From assembly GCA_042096095.1 (NCBI GenBank), contig JBELME010000014.1, forward strand, positions 1-35,016: DNA of 35,016 bases. The letters are read 5' to 3'. Of this stretch, positions 24,885 to 33,109 are shown piece after piece (positions within the stretch are counted from its first letter, which is position 1; every line of letters begins with the position of its first letter). The DNA is from Enterovibrio sp042096095 (GTDB lineage: Bacteria > Pseudomonadota > Gammaproteobacteria > Enterobacterales > Vibrionaceae). The position numbers and the translations under genes are program-made. Under the pieces are notes generated by a model. It did no database searches. It was given only the letters and a program-made list of their open reading frames with translations, and was not told the DNA's origin.

Positions 24885-27065
24885 ATGGCAACGATCAATG
24901 GAACAGTGAACGATGACACACTCGTAGGCACATCAGACGCGGATGAAATCTATGGTTCTGATGGCAATGATTATATCCGCGGCGAGGGTGGTAACGACTA
25001 CATCAATGGTGGTTCTGGCAATGACACTTTGCTCGGTTCAGAAGGCGATGACGAAGTGCACGGCGGTATGGGTGACGACACCATTGTCGGAGGCGGCGGT
25101 GCGGACTTCCTTTACGGGAATGATGGGCAAGACAATATCGAAGGTGGTGAAGGCAATGACACCATCTATGCCGGTTTGGCTGACGACGTTGTTTATGGTT
25201 AAACAGGGAATGATGTTCTTTTTGGTCAAGGTGGCTCTGACCGCTTATTTGGCGGTGATGGGGACGACACTCTAGACGGCGGTCAAGGCGATGACATTCT
25301 CTGGGGAGATGCAGGCAATGACACCATGAATGGCAACGTTGGTGACGATATTCTCTGGGGCGGAGACGGTGACGACATCCAAAATGGCGGGAATGGTGCG
25401 GATTACCTTTGGGGGCAAAACGGCGCAGATACTCAACACGGGGGCAATGGTGACGACGTGATGCTCGGCGGTGATGGCGATGACCAAATGTATGGAGATA
25501 GCGATAACGACATGCTCTTTGGTCAGGCTGGCAGCGACTACATGGACGGTGGCGACGGCGATGACAAACTTGAAGGGTTTATTGGTGATGACACCTTAAT
25601 TGGCGGTGACGGCAATGATGACCTTTGGGCCGGAGATGATGATGACACCATTGATGGCGGCGCAGGAGATGACATTATCTCAGGCGGTTGTGATGATGAC
25701 ACGATCACGGGTGGCGATGGCGATGATGTCATTTATGGCGACGAAATCAACCTCGTCCTTAACAGTGGTTTTGAAAGTTGGGGTGATAACTCTGGCAATG
25801 AGTGGACCTTGCTAGAAGATGACCAAGTACCAGGCTGGTATAGCGTGGATGCAACGAAGATCGAACTGCAGCAAGGATCGTTTGGTGGCACGCCTTACAA
25901 CCCGCAGCACAACACGGTGCTAGAGCTGGATAGCACCGTCAACACCTCTGTTCGCCAAGATATTGATGTCACCAACGTGACAGCAGACGGCGACCGTACC
26001 ATGAACTTCTCCTTTGATTATGCCAATCGCTTTGCGGGTAACAACACCACAACCAGTCCATTCAAGGTTGAGGTATTTGATGGTGATGGCAATGTGTTAT
26101 TTAGTCGATCTTTTGATAATCAGTCGACGGTTCGTGCTTACCAAAATTTCGAGGCCAGCTTTGAGATCCCTCAAGGTGTTGAAGACATCACGCTGAGCTT
26201 TACAGCAACAGGCAAGTCCGACTGTATCGGTGCCTTAATTGATAACGTGGTGCTTGAAGCAACCGATGATTGCCACGGCGATGATGTGATCGACGGCGGC
26301 GCGGGTGACGATACCATCTACGGGAATGGCGGCGACGATGTCATCACAGACCACAGCGGCAACAACACCGTCTTTGGTGGTGGCGATGGCGATGATCACA
26401 TCACCACAGGTGATGGCACCGACGTGCTGCATGGTGGTAACGGGAATGATGGTTTCTGGGCTGGCGGCGGTAATGACACTATCCATGGTGGTGATGGTCA
26501 CGATTATGGCGACGGTGGCGCCGGCTGTGATACCTTCTTCGGTGGTGCTGGTGACGATAGTTTCTCTGGCGGCGCTGGCAACGACATTTTGTATGGACAA
26601 GCAGGTGACGACACCCTCAATGGCAACAATGGATGTGACAGTCTGTATGGGGGGCCTGGCGATGACACGTTGAACGGTGGTAATCATAACGACCTGCTTT
26701 CTGGCGGCTCGGGTAACGATCAACTGCTGGGTGGTAATGGTTGTGACAAGTTGTATGGCAACTCTGGCAATGACTGGCTACAAGGTGGTAACCACAATGA
26801 CATCCTCGCCGGTGATAGTGGCTGTGATAGCTTTGTGTTTGAAACCAATGATGGTCGAGACACCATTAAAGATTTCAACAAGCACTATGATTCGCTGTTG
26901 ATTGATAATTCTGTCGCCACGCACATCAGTCAAGTCAACGTGTATTCGTTTGATTGGGGTAAATCAACCCTGATTACGTTTGATTGCGATAACACACAGA
27001 TCGTTCTCGAAAACTTCAAATGCTGGAATGTCAGTTCGGACATGTTTGATTTTGCGAACGTTTAA
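24885..27065 (+). pseudogene. RTX (calcium-binding nonapeptide) secreted protein, broken by one in-frame ochre codon
   Basis: The frame runs 727 codons from ATG 24885 to the stop at 27063-27065 but has TAA at 25200-25202. Before the embedded domain there are 31 nonapeptides (GGxGxDxLx) in unbroken 9-residue register, and the ochre is at position 2 of repeat 12. Repeats 13, 20 and 24 have Gln there (CAA or CAG), so a CAA to TAA change is the simplest origin. About residues 286-460 form a non-repeat domain (from NLVLNSGFE and VPGW) resembling DUF642/carbohydrate-binding beta-sandwiches. About 20 more repeats follow, then a tail with DSFVFETNDGRDTIKDF typical of RTX proteins leaving by type I secretion. 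There is no N-terminal signal and no secretion ABC transporter nearby. It may be a pseudogene, a sequencing error, or yield a 105-residue fragment. Confidence 0.8.
26622..26837 (+). repeat. 108-bp super-repeat in the RTX gene (two units)
   Basis: Units 26622-26729 and 26730-26837 each encode four nonapeptides with the same order of rare features. A GCD repeat comes first (AATGGATGTGAC versus AATGGTTGTGAC) and a GGNHND repeat third (TAATCATAAC versus TAACCACAAT). The matching bases are exactly 108 apart. This suggests duplication of a four-repeat block, followed by silent divergence. Confidence 0.7.
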
Positions 27066-27086
27066 TCGCTAATCATTAAAGTACTG

Positions 27087-27117
27087 AAAGCCTCTGCCGG
27101 TCAGGCGGAGGCTTTTT
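27087..27117 (+). terminator. Intrinsic terminator after the RTX gene
   Basis: A 12-bp stem with one T-G wobble (27087-27098 with 27104-27115) and a five-base loop is followed by T residues, 22 bases after the final stop. Its presence suggests the full-length gene was once a proper transcription unit. Confidence 0.88.
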
Positions 27118-27489
27118 CATCAATGGTGATTTTTTGTTCGCCAATGTATGCCTTTCTTTCAATATTTACTTGAACATGTCTGATCGTTCTGTCCTCTCAA
27201 AACCGTGACGTCACTCACTAATAGCCTGCCTAATACTCACTTTTTCATCCTGACGTAAATGCATTATTTCGTTTGTTGCGCGTCAGGTGGTTCATTGTTT
27301 CCAGTGTGTAGAAAAGGTGTATATTTTTTGAACTAATATTCTTATTTTGTGAGTTAATTGGGTATTTGTGACTACCAAATAAGAATTAAATATGTATTTT
27401 ATGCTGTTGAATAATTATGACGTGGTTTCACGTCAGAAAAATAATTCGCAGTAAGCGAAGCAAACACACTTTGAACCATGGAGCTTTAC
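27118..27489 (+). promoter_or_regulatory. AT-rich regulatory gap before the AbgT-type transporter
   Basis: No gene is seen in 372 bases. Inverted repeats are ATTCTTATTT (27338-27347) with AAATAAGAAT (27377-27386), and TGACGTG (27418-27424) with CACGTCA (27429-27435). The motif TGACGT or its complement recurs near 27208, 27252, 27418 and 27430. Two TGTGA half-sites lie 19 bases apart at 27348 and 27367. This density of motifs suggests a regulated promoter, but no specific factor can be named. Confidence 0.4.
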
Positions 27490-29049
27490 ATGAGTAACCA
27501 TGCTATGGACAACATTCCAGACGCGCCAAAAAGCGCAATGGACAAGTTTCTCAACGGGATTGAGAAAGCAGGGAACAAAATCCCTGATCCGGCATTATTG
27601 TTCTTTTATGGACTGTTGATTGTTTGGGGCCTGTCGGCACTTCTTTCTCAGGTTGATTTTGGCCTGATACACCCTGTTACCGGCGCATCCGTAGAAATTA
27701 ACAACCTCCTTACTGGTACTGCATTGGCGAACTTCCTTGCCAATATGGTCACCACCTTCACGAGCTTCGCGCCTATGGGTATCGTGTTAGTGGCAATGCT
27801 GGGTGTGGGTGTGGCAGATGCGTCTGGCTTCATCACCACTGGCTTGAAAAAAATGCTAAACGTCACCCCTAAGAAATTGCTGACACCAGCACTTATCTTA
27901 GTGGCAATCGTATCGCACACTGCGGCAGATGCGGGCTACGTTCTGGTTATTCCATTGGGCGGCATTATCTTCCACGCAGCGGGTCGTCACCCTCTGGTGG
28001 GTATTGCCGCTGCATTTGCGGGTGTATCGGGCGGTTTCTCTGCGAACTTCATTCCTGCGGGTATTGATCCATTGCTTGCGGGTTTCACCCAGTCAGCAGC
28101 GCAAGTGTTGGACAAAGACTACGTGGTAAACCCACTGGCTAACCTTTACTTTACCGGTTTGTCTTCGTTCCTGATCGTGGGTATCGGCTGGTACGTGACG
28201 GAAAAAATCATTGAGCCGCGCCTAAGCAAACTGCCTATCGATGAAGATGCGGAAAAAGCACCGGATTTGGGTAGCTTCACGGATATCGAGAGTAAAGCAT
28301 TCAACCGCGCAGGCTTTGCCATGCTTGCCGGTATCGCACTGTTGGTATTTGCGATTCTTCCTGAATCATCAGCATTGCGTTCACCTGAAGGCGAGCTGAC
28401 GGCATTTACTGCGCCGCTAATGAAATCTATCGTGCCACTGATCTTCATCCTGTTTGTTATTCCAGGTGTGGTTTATGGCCGTGTAGCAGGTACATTTAAA
28501 ACCCAGGGCGACATCATCAAGGCAATGAGCCTGACCATGTCTACCATGGGTAGCTACCTAGTGATGTCATTCTTCTGTGCGCAGTTCCTTGCTGCATTCA
28601 GCCAATCAAACATTGGTACTTTGCTGGCATTGGAAGGCGCTGAGTTGCTTAAAGCACTGAACATGCCGGGTCAATTGACCATCATTGGTATGATTCTGCT
28701 AACGGCGAGTGTGAACCTGTTGATCGGTTCTGCATCAGCAAAATGGGCATTGATTGGTCCTATCCTTGTACCTATGTTGATGGCGTTGGGTATTTCCCCT
28801 GAACTGTCTCAAGCGGCTTACCGTGTGGGTGACTCTGTATCTAACATCATTTCTCCTTTGATGGTGTTCTTCCCACTGGTGGTTGTTTACTGTCAACGTT
28901 ATGTGAAGAGCACAGGTATCGGTACCCTCGCGTCAATGATGATGCCTTACTCGATCGCGATGCTGATCGGTTGGAGTATCTTCCTACTGGCGTATTGGGC
29001 TCTAGGTATCCCATTGGGTATCCAAGCGCCATACACTTACTCTATGTAA
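27490..29049 (+). CDS. AbgT-family transporter (p-aminobenzoyl-glutamate / antimetabolite transporter)
   Basis: The 519-residue polytopic membrane protein has about a dozen hydrophobic segments. It carries AbgT-family motifs: GNKIPDPALLFFYGL near the N-terminus, SHTAADAGYVLVIPLGG, GRHPLVGIAAAFAGVSGGFSAN, KIIEPRLSK, and SASAKWALIGPILVPM near the C-terminus. Family members import p-aminobenzoyl-glutamate (E. coli AbgT) or export sulfonamides and p-aminobenzoate (MtrF, YdaH). The substrate here is unknown, and no abgA/abgB hydrolase genes are adjacent. The ATG at 27490 is chosen because GGAG lies six bases upstream; an in-frame ATG at 27478 has no ribosome site. Confidence 0.88.
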   Translation: MSNHAMDNIPDAPKSAMDKFLNGIEKAGNKIPDPALLFFYGLLIVWGLSALLSQVDFGLIHPVTGASVEINNLLTGTALANFLANMVTTFTSFAPMGIVLVAMLGVGVADASGFITTGLKKMLNVTPKKLLTPALILVAIVSHTAADAGYVLVIPLGGIIFHAAGRHPLVGIAAAFAGVSGGFSANFIPAGIDPLLAGFTQSAAQVLDKDYVVNPLANLYFTGLSSFLIVGIGWYVTEKIIEPRLSKLPIDEDAEKAPDLGSFTDIESKAFNRAGFAMLAGIALLVFAILPESSALRSPEGELTAFTAPLMKSIVPLIFILFVIPGVVYGRVAGTFKTQGDIIKAMSLTMSTMGSYLVMSFFCAQFLAAFSQSNIGTLLALEGAELLKALNMPGQLTIIGMILLTASVNLLIGSASAKWALIGPILVPMLMALGISPELSQAAYRVGDSVSNIISPLMVFFPLVVVYCQRYVKSTGIGTLASMMMPYSIAMLIGWSIFLLAYWALGIPLGIQAPYTYSM

Positions 29050-29100
29050 GCGTGTTGCTTGCGAGTGTGTTTGAACAAAGGCACACCATAATAAACCGAG

Positions 29101-29128
29101 AGCCTCGCCATTGTGCGGGGCTTTTTTT
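29101..29128 (+). terminator. Intrinsic terminator after the AbgT-type gene
   Basis: AGCCTCGC (29101-29108) pairs with GCGGGGCT (29115-29122), with one T-G wobble and a short loop, followed by seven T. It lies about 50 bases after the stop. Confidence 0.87.
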
Positions 29129-29177
29129 CGCCTGAATGTTTACGTGAGAGTGATTGCTTGTGAATATTTACGCGACG

Positions 29178-29283
29178 GCAGGTACTTATAACAGCAGGTA
29201 CCTATAAAAGCAGTATCTACAAAAGTGGTGCCGACAAAAGGGATGCCGACAAAAGGGATGCGCGCCGAGAGGGGCTTACAAAA
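29178..29283 (+). repeat. Degenerate 15-16 bp tandem repeat, seven units
   Basis: Units begin at 29178, 29194, 29210, 29225, 29240, 29255 and 29269. They read like GCAGGTACCTATAAAA at the left, changing to GGGATGCCGACAAAA in the middle. Most end in ACAAAA or TAAAA. There is no spacer between units and no open frame of note. It lies between the transporter terminator and the fghA terminator. Confidence 0.7.
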
Positions 29284-29293
29284 GAGCAGACAT

Positions 29294-29318
29294 AAAAAAA
29301 CCGGCGATGGCCGGTTTT
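29294..29318 (-). terminator. Intrinsic terminator of the adhC-fghA unit
   Basis: AAAACCGGC (29297-29305) pairs with GCCGGTTTT (29310-29318) with a four-base loop. Read on the minus strand it is followed by a run of T (complement of the A run at 29294-29300). It lies 22 bases after the fghA stop. Confidence 0.88.
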
Positions 29319-29339
29319 CAGATTCAGGTAAACCTGATG

Positions 29340-30182
29340 TTATTTGAGATGCTTGGCATGAAAGCGCACGTGATCTTCAATAAAGCTTGAGATGAAGTAA
29401 TAGCTGTGCTCATAGCCTTCTTGCATGCGAAGTTCTAGCGGGTAACCTACTTCTTCTGCCGCTTGAAGCAGGTTTTCAGGTTTCAGCTGTTCGTGCAAGA
29501 ACTGGTCAGCATCGCCTTGATCAATCAGCATAGGCAGGTGAGACGCAGCTTTTTTGATCAATGCGCAGCTGTCGTATTCGCGCCATGCATTTTTGTCTTC
29601 TCCCAAGTAATTGCTCAGGGCTTTTTGTCCCCACGGCACATTGATGGGGTTTACAATCGGGCTAAACGCAGATACGGAGCGGTAAAGATCGCTGTTTTTC
29701 AAGGCGATGGATAACGCGCCGTGACCACCCATGCTGTGCCCCGAAATAGCTTTAACATCGCTGACGGGGAAGTGATCTTCAATCACTGCTGGTAGCTCTT
29801 TCACCACGTAATCATACATGTGGTAAAAGCGATTCCATGGGGCTTCAGTGGCGTTCACATAGAAACCCGCACCAATGCCAAAATCGTATGCGCCGTCAGG
29901 ATCGTCAGGAATGTTTTCTCCACGCGGGCTGGTGTCAGGTGCCACAATGGCAATACCTAACTCAGCAGCAATGCGGTGTGCGCCTGCTTTCTGCATGAAG
30001 TTTTCGTCTGAACACGTCAAGCCTGACAGCCAGTAAAGTACGGGGACCTTGTTGGTTTCAGAGGCTTGAGGTGGAAGAAAAATGGCAAATCGCATGTCAC
30101 AGTGAACGGTGCGCGATGCGTGGGTGTATTGCTTGTGCCAACCGCCAAAACTTCGGTTGCTACTGATGTTTTCAATACTCAT
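29340..30182 (-). CDS. fghA: S-formylglutathione hydrolase
   Basis: This esterase-D-type alpha/beta hydrolase splits S-formylglutathione to formate and glutathione, the second step of formaldehyde detoxification. With the ATG at 30182 it has 280 residues. The nucleophile Ser150 lies in GHSMGG, the acid is in DQGDAD (221-226), and His259 is in EGYEHSYY. The start is chosen because GGAG lies six bases upstream of it; an ATG four codons earlier lacks that support. It is 57 bases downstream of adhC on the same strand, so the two likely form one unit. Confidence 0.95.
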   Translation of the reverse strand: MSIENISSNRSFGGWHKQYTHASRTVHCDMRFAIFLPPQASETNKVPVLYWLSGLTCSDENFMQKAGAHRIAAELGIAIVAPDTSPRGENIPDDPDGAYDFGIGAGFYVNATEAPWNRFYHMYDYVVKELPAVIEDHFPVSDVKAISGHSMGGHGALSIALKNSDLYRSVSAFSPIVNPINVPWGQKALSNYLGEDKNAWREYDSCALIKKAASHLPMLIDQGDADQFLHEQLKPENLLQAAEEVGYPLELRMQEGYEHSYYFISSFIEDHVRFHAKHLK

Positions 30183-30238
30183 TACGAGCTCCATTCAAAC
30201 CGCGTTTTGCACCAAGCAAAACGCGGTTGGTGACTGAA

Positions 30239-31369
30239 TTACTTATCGAAATGGATGACGGTACGGATGCTTTCACCTCTGTGCATTAGGTCAAACGCTT
30301 CGTTTAGGTCATTTAAGCCCATGGTGTGTGTAATAAAGTCGTCCAGTTTGAATTCACCCGCTAGGTAGCGTTCAACGATTTCAGGCAACTCTGAACGGCC
30401 TTTAACGCCACCAAACGCAGAACCGCGCCATACACGGCCTGTGACTAACTGGAACGGACGGGTTGAGATCTCTTGTCCAGCACCCGCTACGCCGATGATG
30501 ACTGATTCGCCCCAGCCTTTGTGGCAGCACTCAAGCGCAGAGCGCATGACGTTAACGTTGCCGATACACTCGAACGAGTAATCCACGCCGCCGTCTGTCA
30601 TTTCAACGATCACGTCTTGAATCGGTTTGTCGAACTTGCTTGGGTTGATGCAATCGGTCGCGCCCAACTTGGTTGCCAGTTCGAATTTGCTTTCGTTCAG
30701 GTCAATACCAATGATGCGGCTTGCGCCTGCCATTGCTGCACCGATGATGGCTGACAAGCCAATACCACCAAGGCCGAATACGGCAACCGTGTCGCCTTTT
30801 TGTACTTTCGCCGTGTTGAGCACGGCACCCATGCCGGTAGTGACGCCACAACCTAGCAAGCATACTTCTTCTAGAGGTGCTTCTTTGTTGACTTTGGCTA
30901 ACGAGATTTCTGGCAATACTGTGTACTCAGAGAACGTTGAACAGCCCATGTAGTGGTAAATCGGTTGGCCATCTTTGTAGAAGCGCGTAGTACCGTCTGG
31001 CATCAAACCTTTACCTTGGGTTTCACGAATTTTCTGACATAGGTTGGTTTTGCCTGATTTACAGAACTTACACTCGCCGCATTCTGGGGTGTAAAGTGGA
31101 ATGACGTGATCACCCACTTGCACGCTGGTGACGCCTTCGCCTATCTGCTCAACGATACCGCCGCCTTCATGGCCCAAAATGGCAGGGAAAATACCTTCAG
31201 GATCATCACCTGAAAGTGTGAAGGCATCAGTGTGACAAACACCTGTAGCGATAATGCGCACAAGCACTTCGCCAGCTTTAGGTAACATCACATCAACTTC
31301 TTCAATGCTCAGTGGCTTGCCTGCTTCCCATGCAATCGCTGCGCGAGATTTGATGAATTGGTCTGTCAT
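30239..31369 (-). CDS. adhC: S-(hydroxymethyl)glutathione dehydrogenase / class III alcohol dehydrogenase
   Basis: The enzyme oxidises S-hydroxymethylglutathione (formaldehyde plus glutathione) to S-formylglutathione with NAD, and can also reduce S-nitrosoglutathione. The 376-residue zinc alcohol dehydrogenase has catalytic zinc ligands Cys45 and His67 (GHEGGG). The structural-zinc cysteines are 97, 100, 103 and 111, and the nucleotide-binding motif is GLGGIG. The ATG at 31369 gives the family start MTDQFIKSRAAIAWEAGKP with an AGGA ribosome site. The frame continues 25 codons upstream without family sequence. It is also called frmA. Confidence 0.95.
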   Translation of the reverse strand: MTDQFIKSRAAIAWEAGKPLSIEEVDVMLPKAGEVLVRIIATGVCHTDAFTLSGDDPEGIFPAILGHEGGGIVEQIGEGVTSVQVGDHVIPLYTPECGECKFCKSGKTNLCQKIRETQGKGLMPDGTTRFYKDGQPIYHYMGCSTFSEYTVLPEISLAKVNKEAPLEEVCLLGCGVTTGMGAVLNTAKVQKGDTVAVFGLGGIGLSAIIGAAMAGASRIIGIDLNESKFELATKLGATDCINPSKFDKPIQDVIVEMTDGGVDYSFECIGNVNVMRSALECCHKGWGESVIIGVAGAGQEISTRPFQLVTGRVWRGSAFGGVKGRSELPEIVERYLAGEFKLDDFITHTMGLNDLNEAFDLMHRGESIRTVIHFDK

Positions 31370-31490
31370 GAAAATATCCTCAGAAAAAGTATTGTTGCTC
31401 TCTCGACTAACCATAGAAGAGACCAGGAACTTGAATAGGTTCACTTCTGTGACAACGCAGTATTACGCTGTAAAGTTGGTCATAGTTTAT

Positions 31491-31519
31491 TTGTTTCCTG
31501 TCACTTGATAATCCATAAT
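31491..31519 (+). promoter_or_regulatory. Candidate promoter of the lysR-type gene
   Basis: TTGTTT (31491-31496) and CATAAT (31514-31519) are 17 bases apart, 32 bases before the lysR start. The -35 matches only partly. The same region must also hold the divergent adhC promoter. Confidence 0.35.
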
Positions 31520-31534
31520 TCCCGCAATTTACTT

Positions 31535-31548
31535 TTACTGGACAGTAA
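31535..31548 (+). promoter_or_regulatory. Palindrome overlapping the lysR ribosome site
   Basis: TTACTG and CAGTAA form a perfect 6-bp dyad around GA, ending two bases before the ATG. It takes the place where a ribosome site should be. It could be an autoregulatory operator or a translation-blocking structure. Confidence 0.45.
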
Positions 31549-31550
31549 CA

Positions 31551-32432
31551 ATGGCAGATTGGCAAGGCGTTTCAGAATTTGTCGCTGTGGCAGAAACGGC
31601 AAGCTTTACCAAAGCAGCACAACGATTGGGTACATCAACGGCACATGTCAGTCGTCAAGTGTCTTTACTAGAAGATAGGTTAGATACAAGACTGTTGTTC
31701 AGAACAACTCGTCGCGTGTCGCTTACAGATGAAGGCGATACGTATTTTCAACATTGTCGCCTTCTTTTAGATGGATTACGGGAAGCTGAAAGCGCGTTAA
31801 CACAGTTAAAAGAGTCACCGCGTGGGCAAATTAAACTGACGGCACCCGTCACCTATGGTGAGCAGATGATCATGCCCATCATCTTGGATTTCATGATTCA
31901 GTACCCGGACGTTGAAATCGACGTCGATTTGACCAATAACCAATTGGATTTAATTGATTCAGGGTGTGACTTTGCCATTCGCTTGGGGCGACTAGCCAAT
32001 TCGTCATTGGTGTGCAAACGCCTCGCGACACGTAAGCTGATTGTGTGTGGCTCACCGACATACTTGGCGACAAACGGTACACCGCACACGTTGTCTGAGT
32101 TAGGCCAGCATAACTGCTTACGAGGTCAGCATGATTACTGGCGTTTCCGTGAGGATGGGCGTGAGAGAAACATTCGTATCTCGGGCTCACTACGCTGCAA
32201 CAGTGGTATCGCTTTGTTAGATGCAGCCAAGCAGGGCAGTGGTTTGATTCAATTGCCCGATTATTATCTGCAAACCGCATTGGATGAAGGTTCGGTCGTG
32301 CGTGTGCTCAATAATTATCAAGATCTCGAAGAAGGGATTTGGGCGTTGTTTCCTCACCGTCGGTTGCAGCCTTTAAGAGTAAAAATGCTGGTGGCGTTTT
32401 TGACGGAGTCGCTGGCGAATAGAGCGCTATAA
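31551..32432 (+). CDS. LysR-family transcription regulator, divergent from adhC
   Basis: The 293-residue protein has an N-terminal winged helix-turn-helix (residues about 5-63, recognition part SFTKAAQRLGTSTAHVSRQV) and a type 2 periplasmic-binding-like effector domain (about 90-290). LysR regulators often control a divergent neighbour, so it is likely to regulate adhC-fghA in response to formaldehyde or a glutathione adduct; this is inference from position. A clear ribosome site is not seen, and a palindrome ends two bases before the start. Confidence 0.85.
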   Translation: MADWQGVSEFVAVAETASFTKAAQRLGTSTAHVSRQVSLLEDRLDTRLLFRTTRRVSLTDEGDTYFQHCRLLLDGLREAESALTQLKESPRGQIKLTAPVTYGEQMIMPIILDFMIQYPDVEIDVDLTNNQLDLIDSGCDFAIRLGRLANSSLVCKRLATRKLIVCGSPTYLATNGTPHTLSELGQHNCLRGQHDYWRFREDGRERNIRISGSLRCNSGIALLDAAKQGSGLIQLPDYYLQTALDEGSVVRVLNNYQDLEEGIWALFPHRRLQPLRVKMLVAFLTESLANRAL

Positions 32433-32524
32433 AGGTTTTATCTGAGCCCTTGCGCTTAGGATGCAGCACCTTGAGGCGGTTTACGTATATACTCCGTCTC
32501 GCTATCGAGTGATGGAACGAAACA

Positions 32525-33109
32525 ATGGAAAACGACGTGACGCAAACAGAATTAGATCATCAATTTATGCGGCGAGCCATCGAGCTTGCGGGCAATGCAG
32601 AAGCCGAAGGCGAAGTGCCTGTAGGAGCGGTGGTTGTTCACAATGGTGTTGTGATTGGTGAAGGCTGGAATCGGTTGATCGGTCAACACGATGCGACGGC
32701 ACATGCCGAAATGATGGCGCTGCGTCAGGCGGGGAAAGTCCTGCAAAACTATCGATTGCTCGATGCCACGCTCTACGTGACGCTTGAACCTTGTCCGATG
32801 TGCGCCAGTGCAATGGTGCATAGTCGAATCGGCAAAGTGGTGTTTGGCGCGTCCGATGCGAAAACAGGCGCGGCGGGCAGTGTGATGAACTTACTCAGCT
32901 ATGACGGTGTCAACCACCACGTTGCTTATGAAGGTGGTGTGTTAGACGTGGAATGCCGTGAGCAGTTACAAGCGTTTTTCCGTCGTCGTCGCGCGGAAAA
33001 AAAGGCGGAAAAAGAAGCGAGCAAAGCGGCGTTGGCTGCTGAAGGCTCGGAGAGCGCTGAAAAACCGAACAAATCCGCAAAAAAAGTCACGTTGAACAAA
33101 AACGCTTAA
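32525..33109 (+). CDS. tadA: tRNA-specific adenosine deaminase TadA
   Basis: TadA converts the wobble adenosine 34 of tRNA-Arg(ACG) to inosine. The deaminase motifs are HAE with zinc ligand His60 and proton-shuttle Glu62 (ATAHAEMMALRQ), and PCPMC with Cys90 and Cys93. The 194-residue protein is longer than E. coli TadA (167). The extra C-terminal part, from about residue 155, is Lys/Ala/Glu-rich (RRRRAEKKAEKEASKAA) and probably extended or disordered. The tadA-mltF-purL neighbourhood is conserved. Its stop overlaps the end of the convergent small gene. Confidence 0.95.
   Translation: MENDVTQTELDHQFMRRAIELAGNAEAEGEVPVGAVVVHNGVVIGEGWNRLIGQHDATAHAEMMALRQAGKVLQNYRLLDATLYVTLEPCPMCASAMVHSRIGKVVFGASDAKTGAAGSVMNLLSYDGVNHHVAYEGGVLDVECREQLQAFFRRRRAEKKAEKEASKAALAAEGSESAEKPNKSAKKVTLNKNA

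Noticed and set aside
25538..26723. Long minus-strand and alternate frames within the RTX gene
   Set aside because: They are products of the repetitive GGTGATGAC-type codons, giving low-complexity Val/Thr/Ile or Ser/Pro strings.
29178..29283. CRISPR array
   Set aside because: Units are 15-16 bp, degenerate and contiguous, with no spacers and no cas genes.
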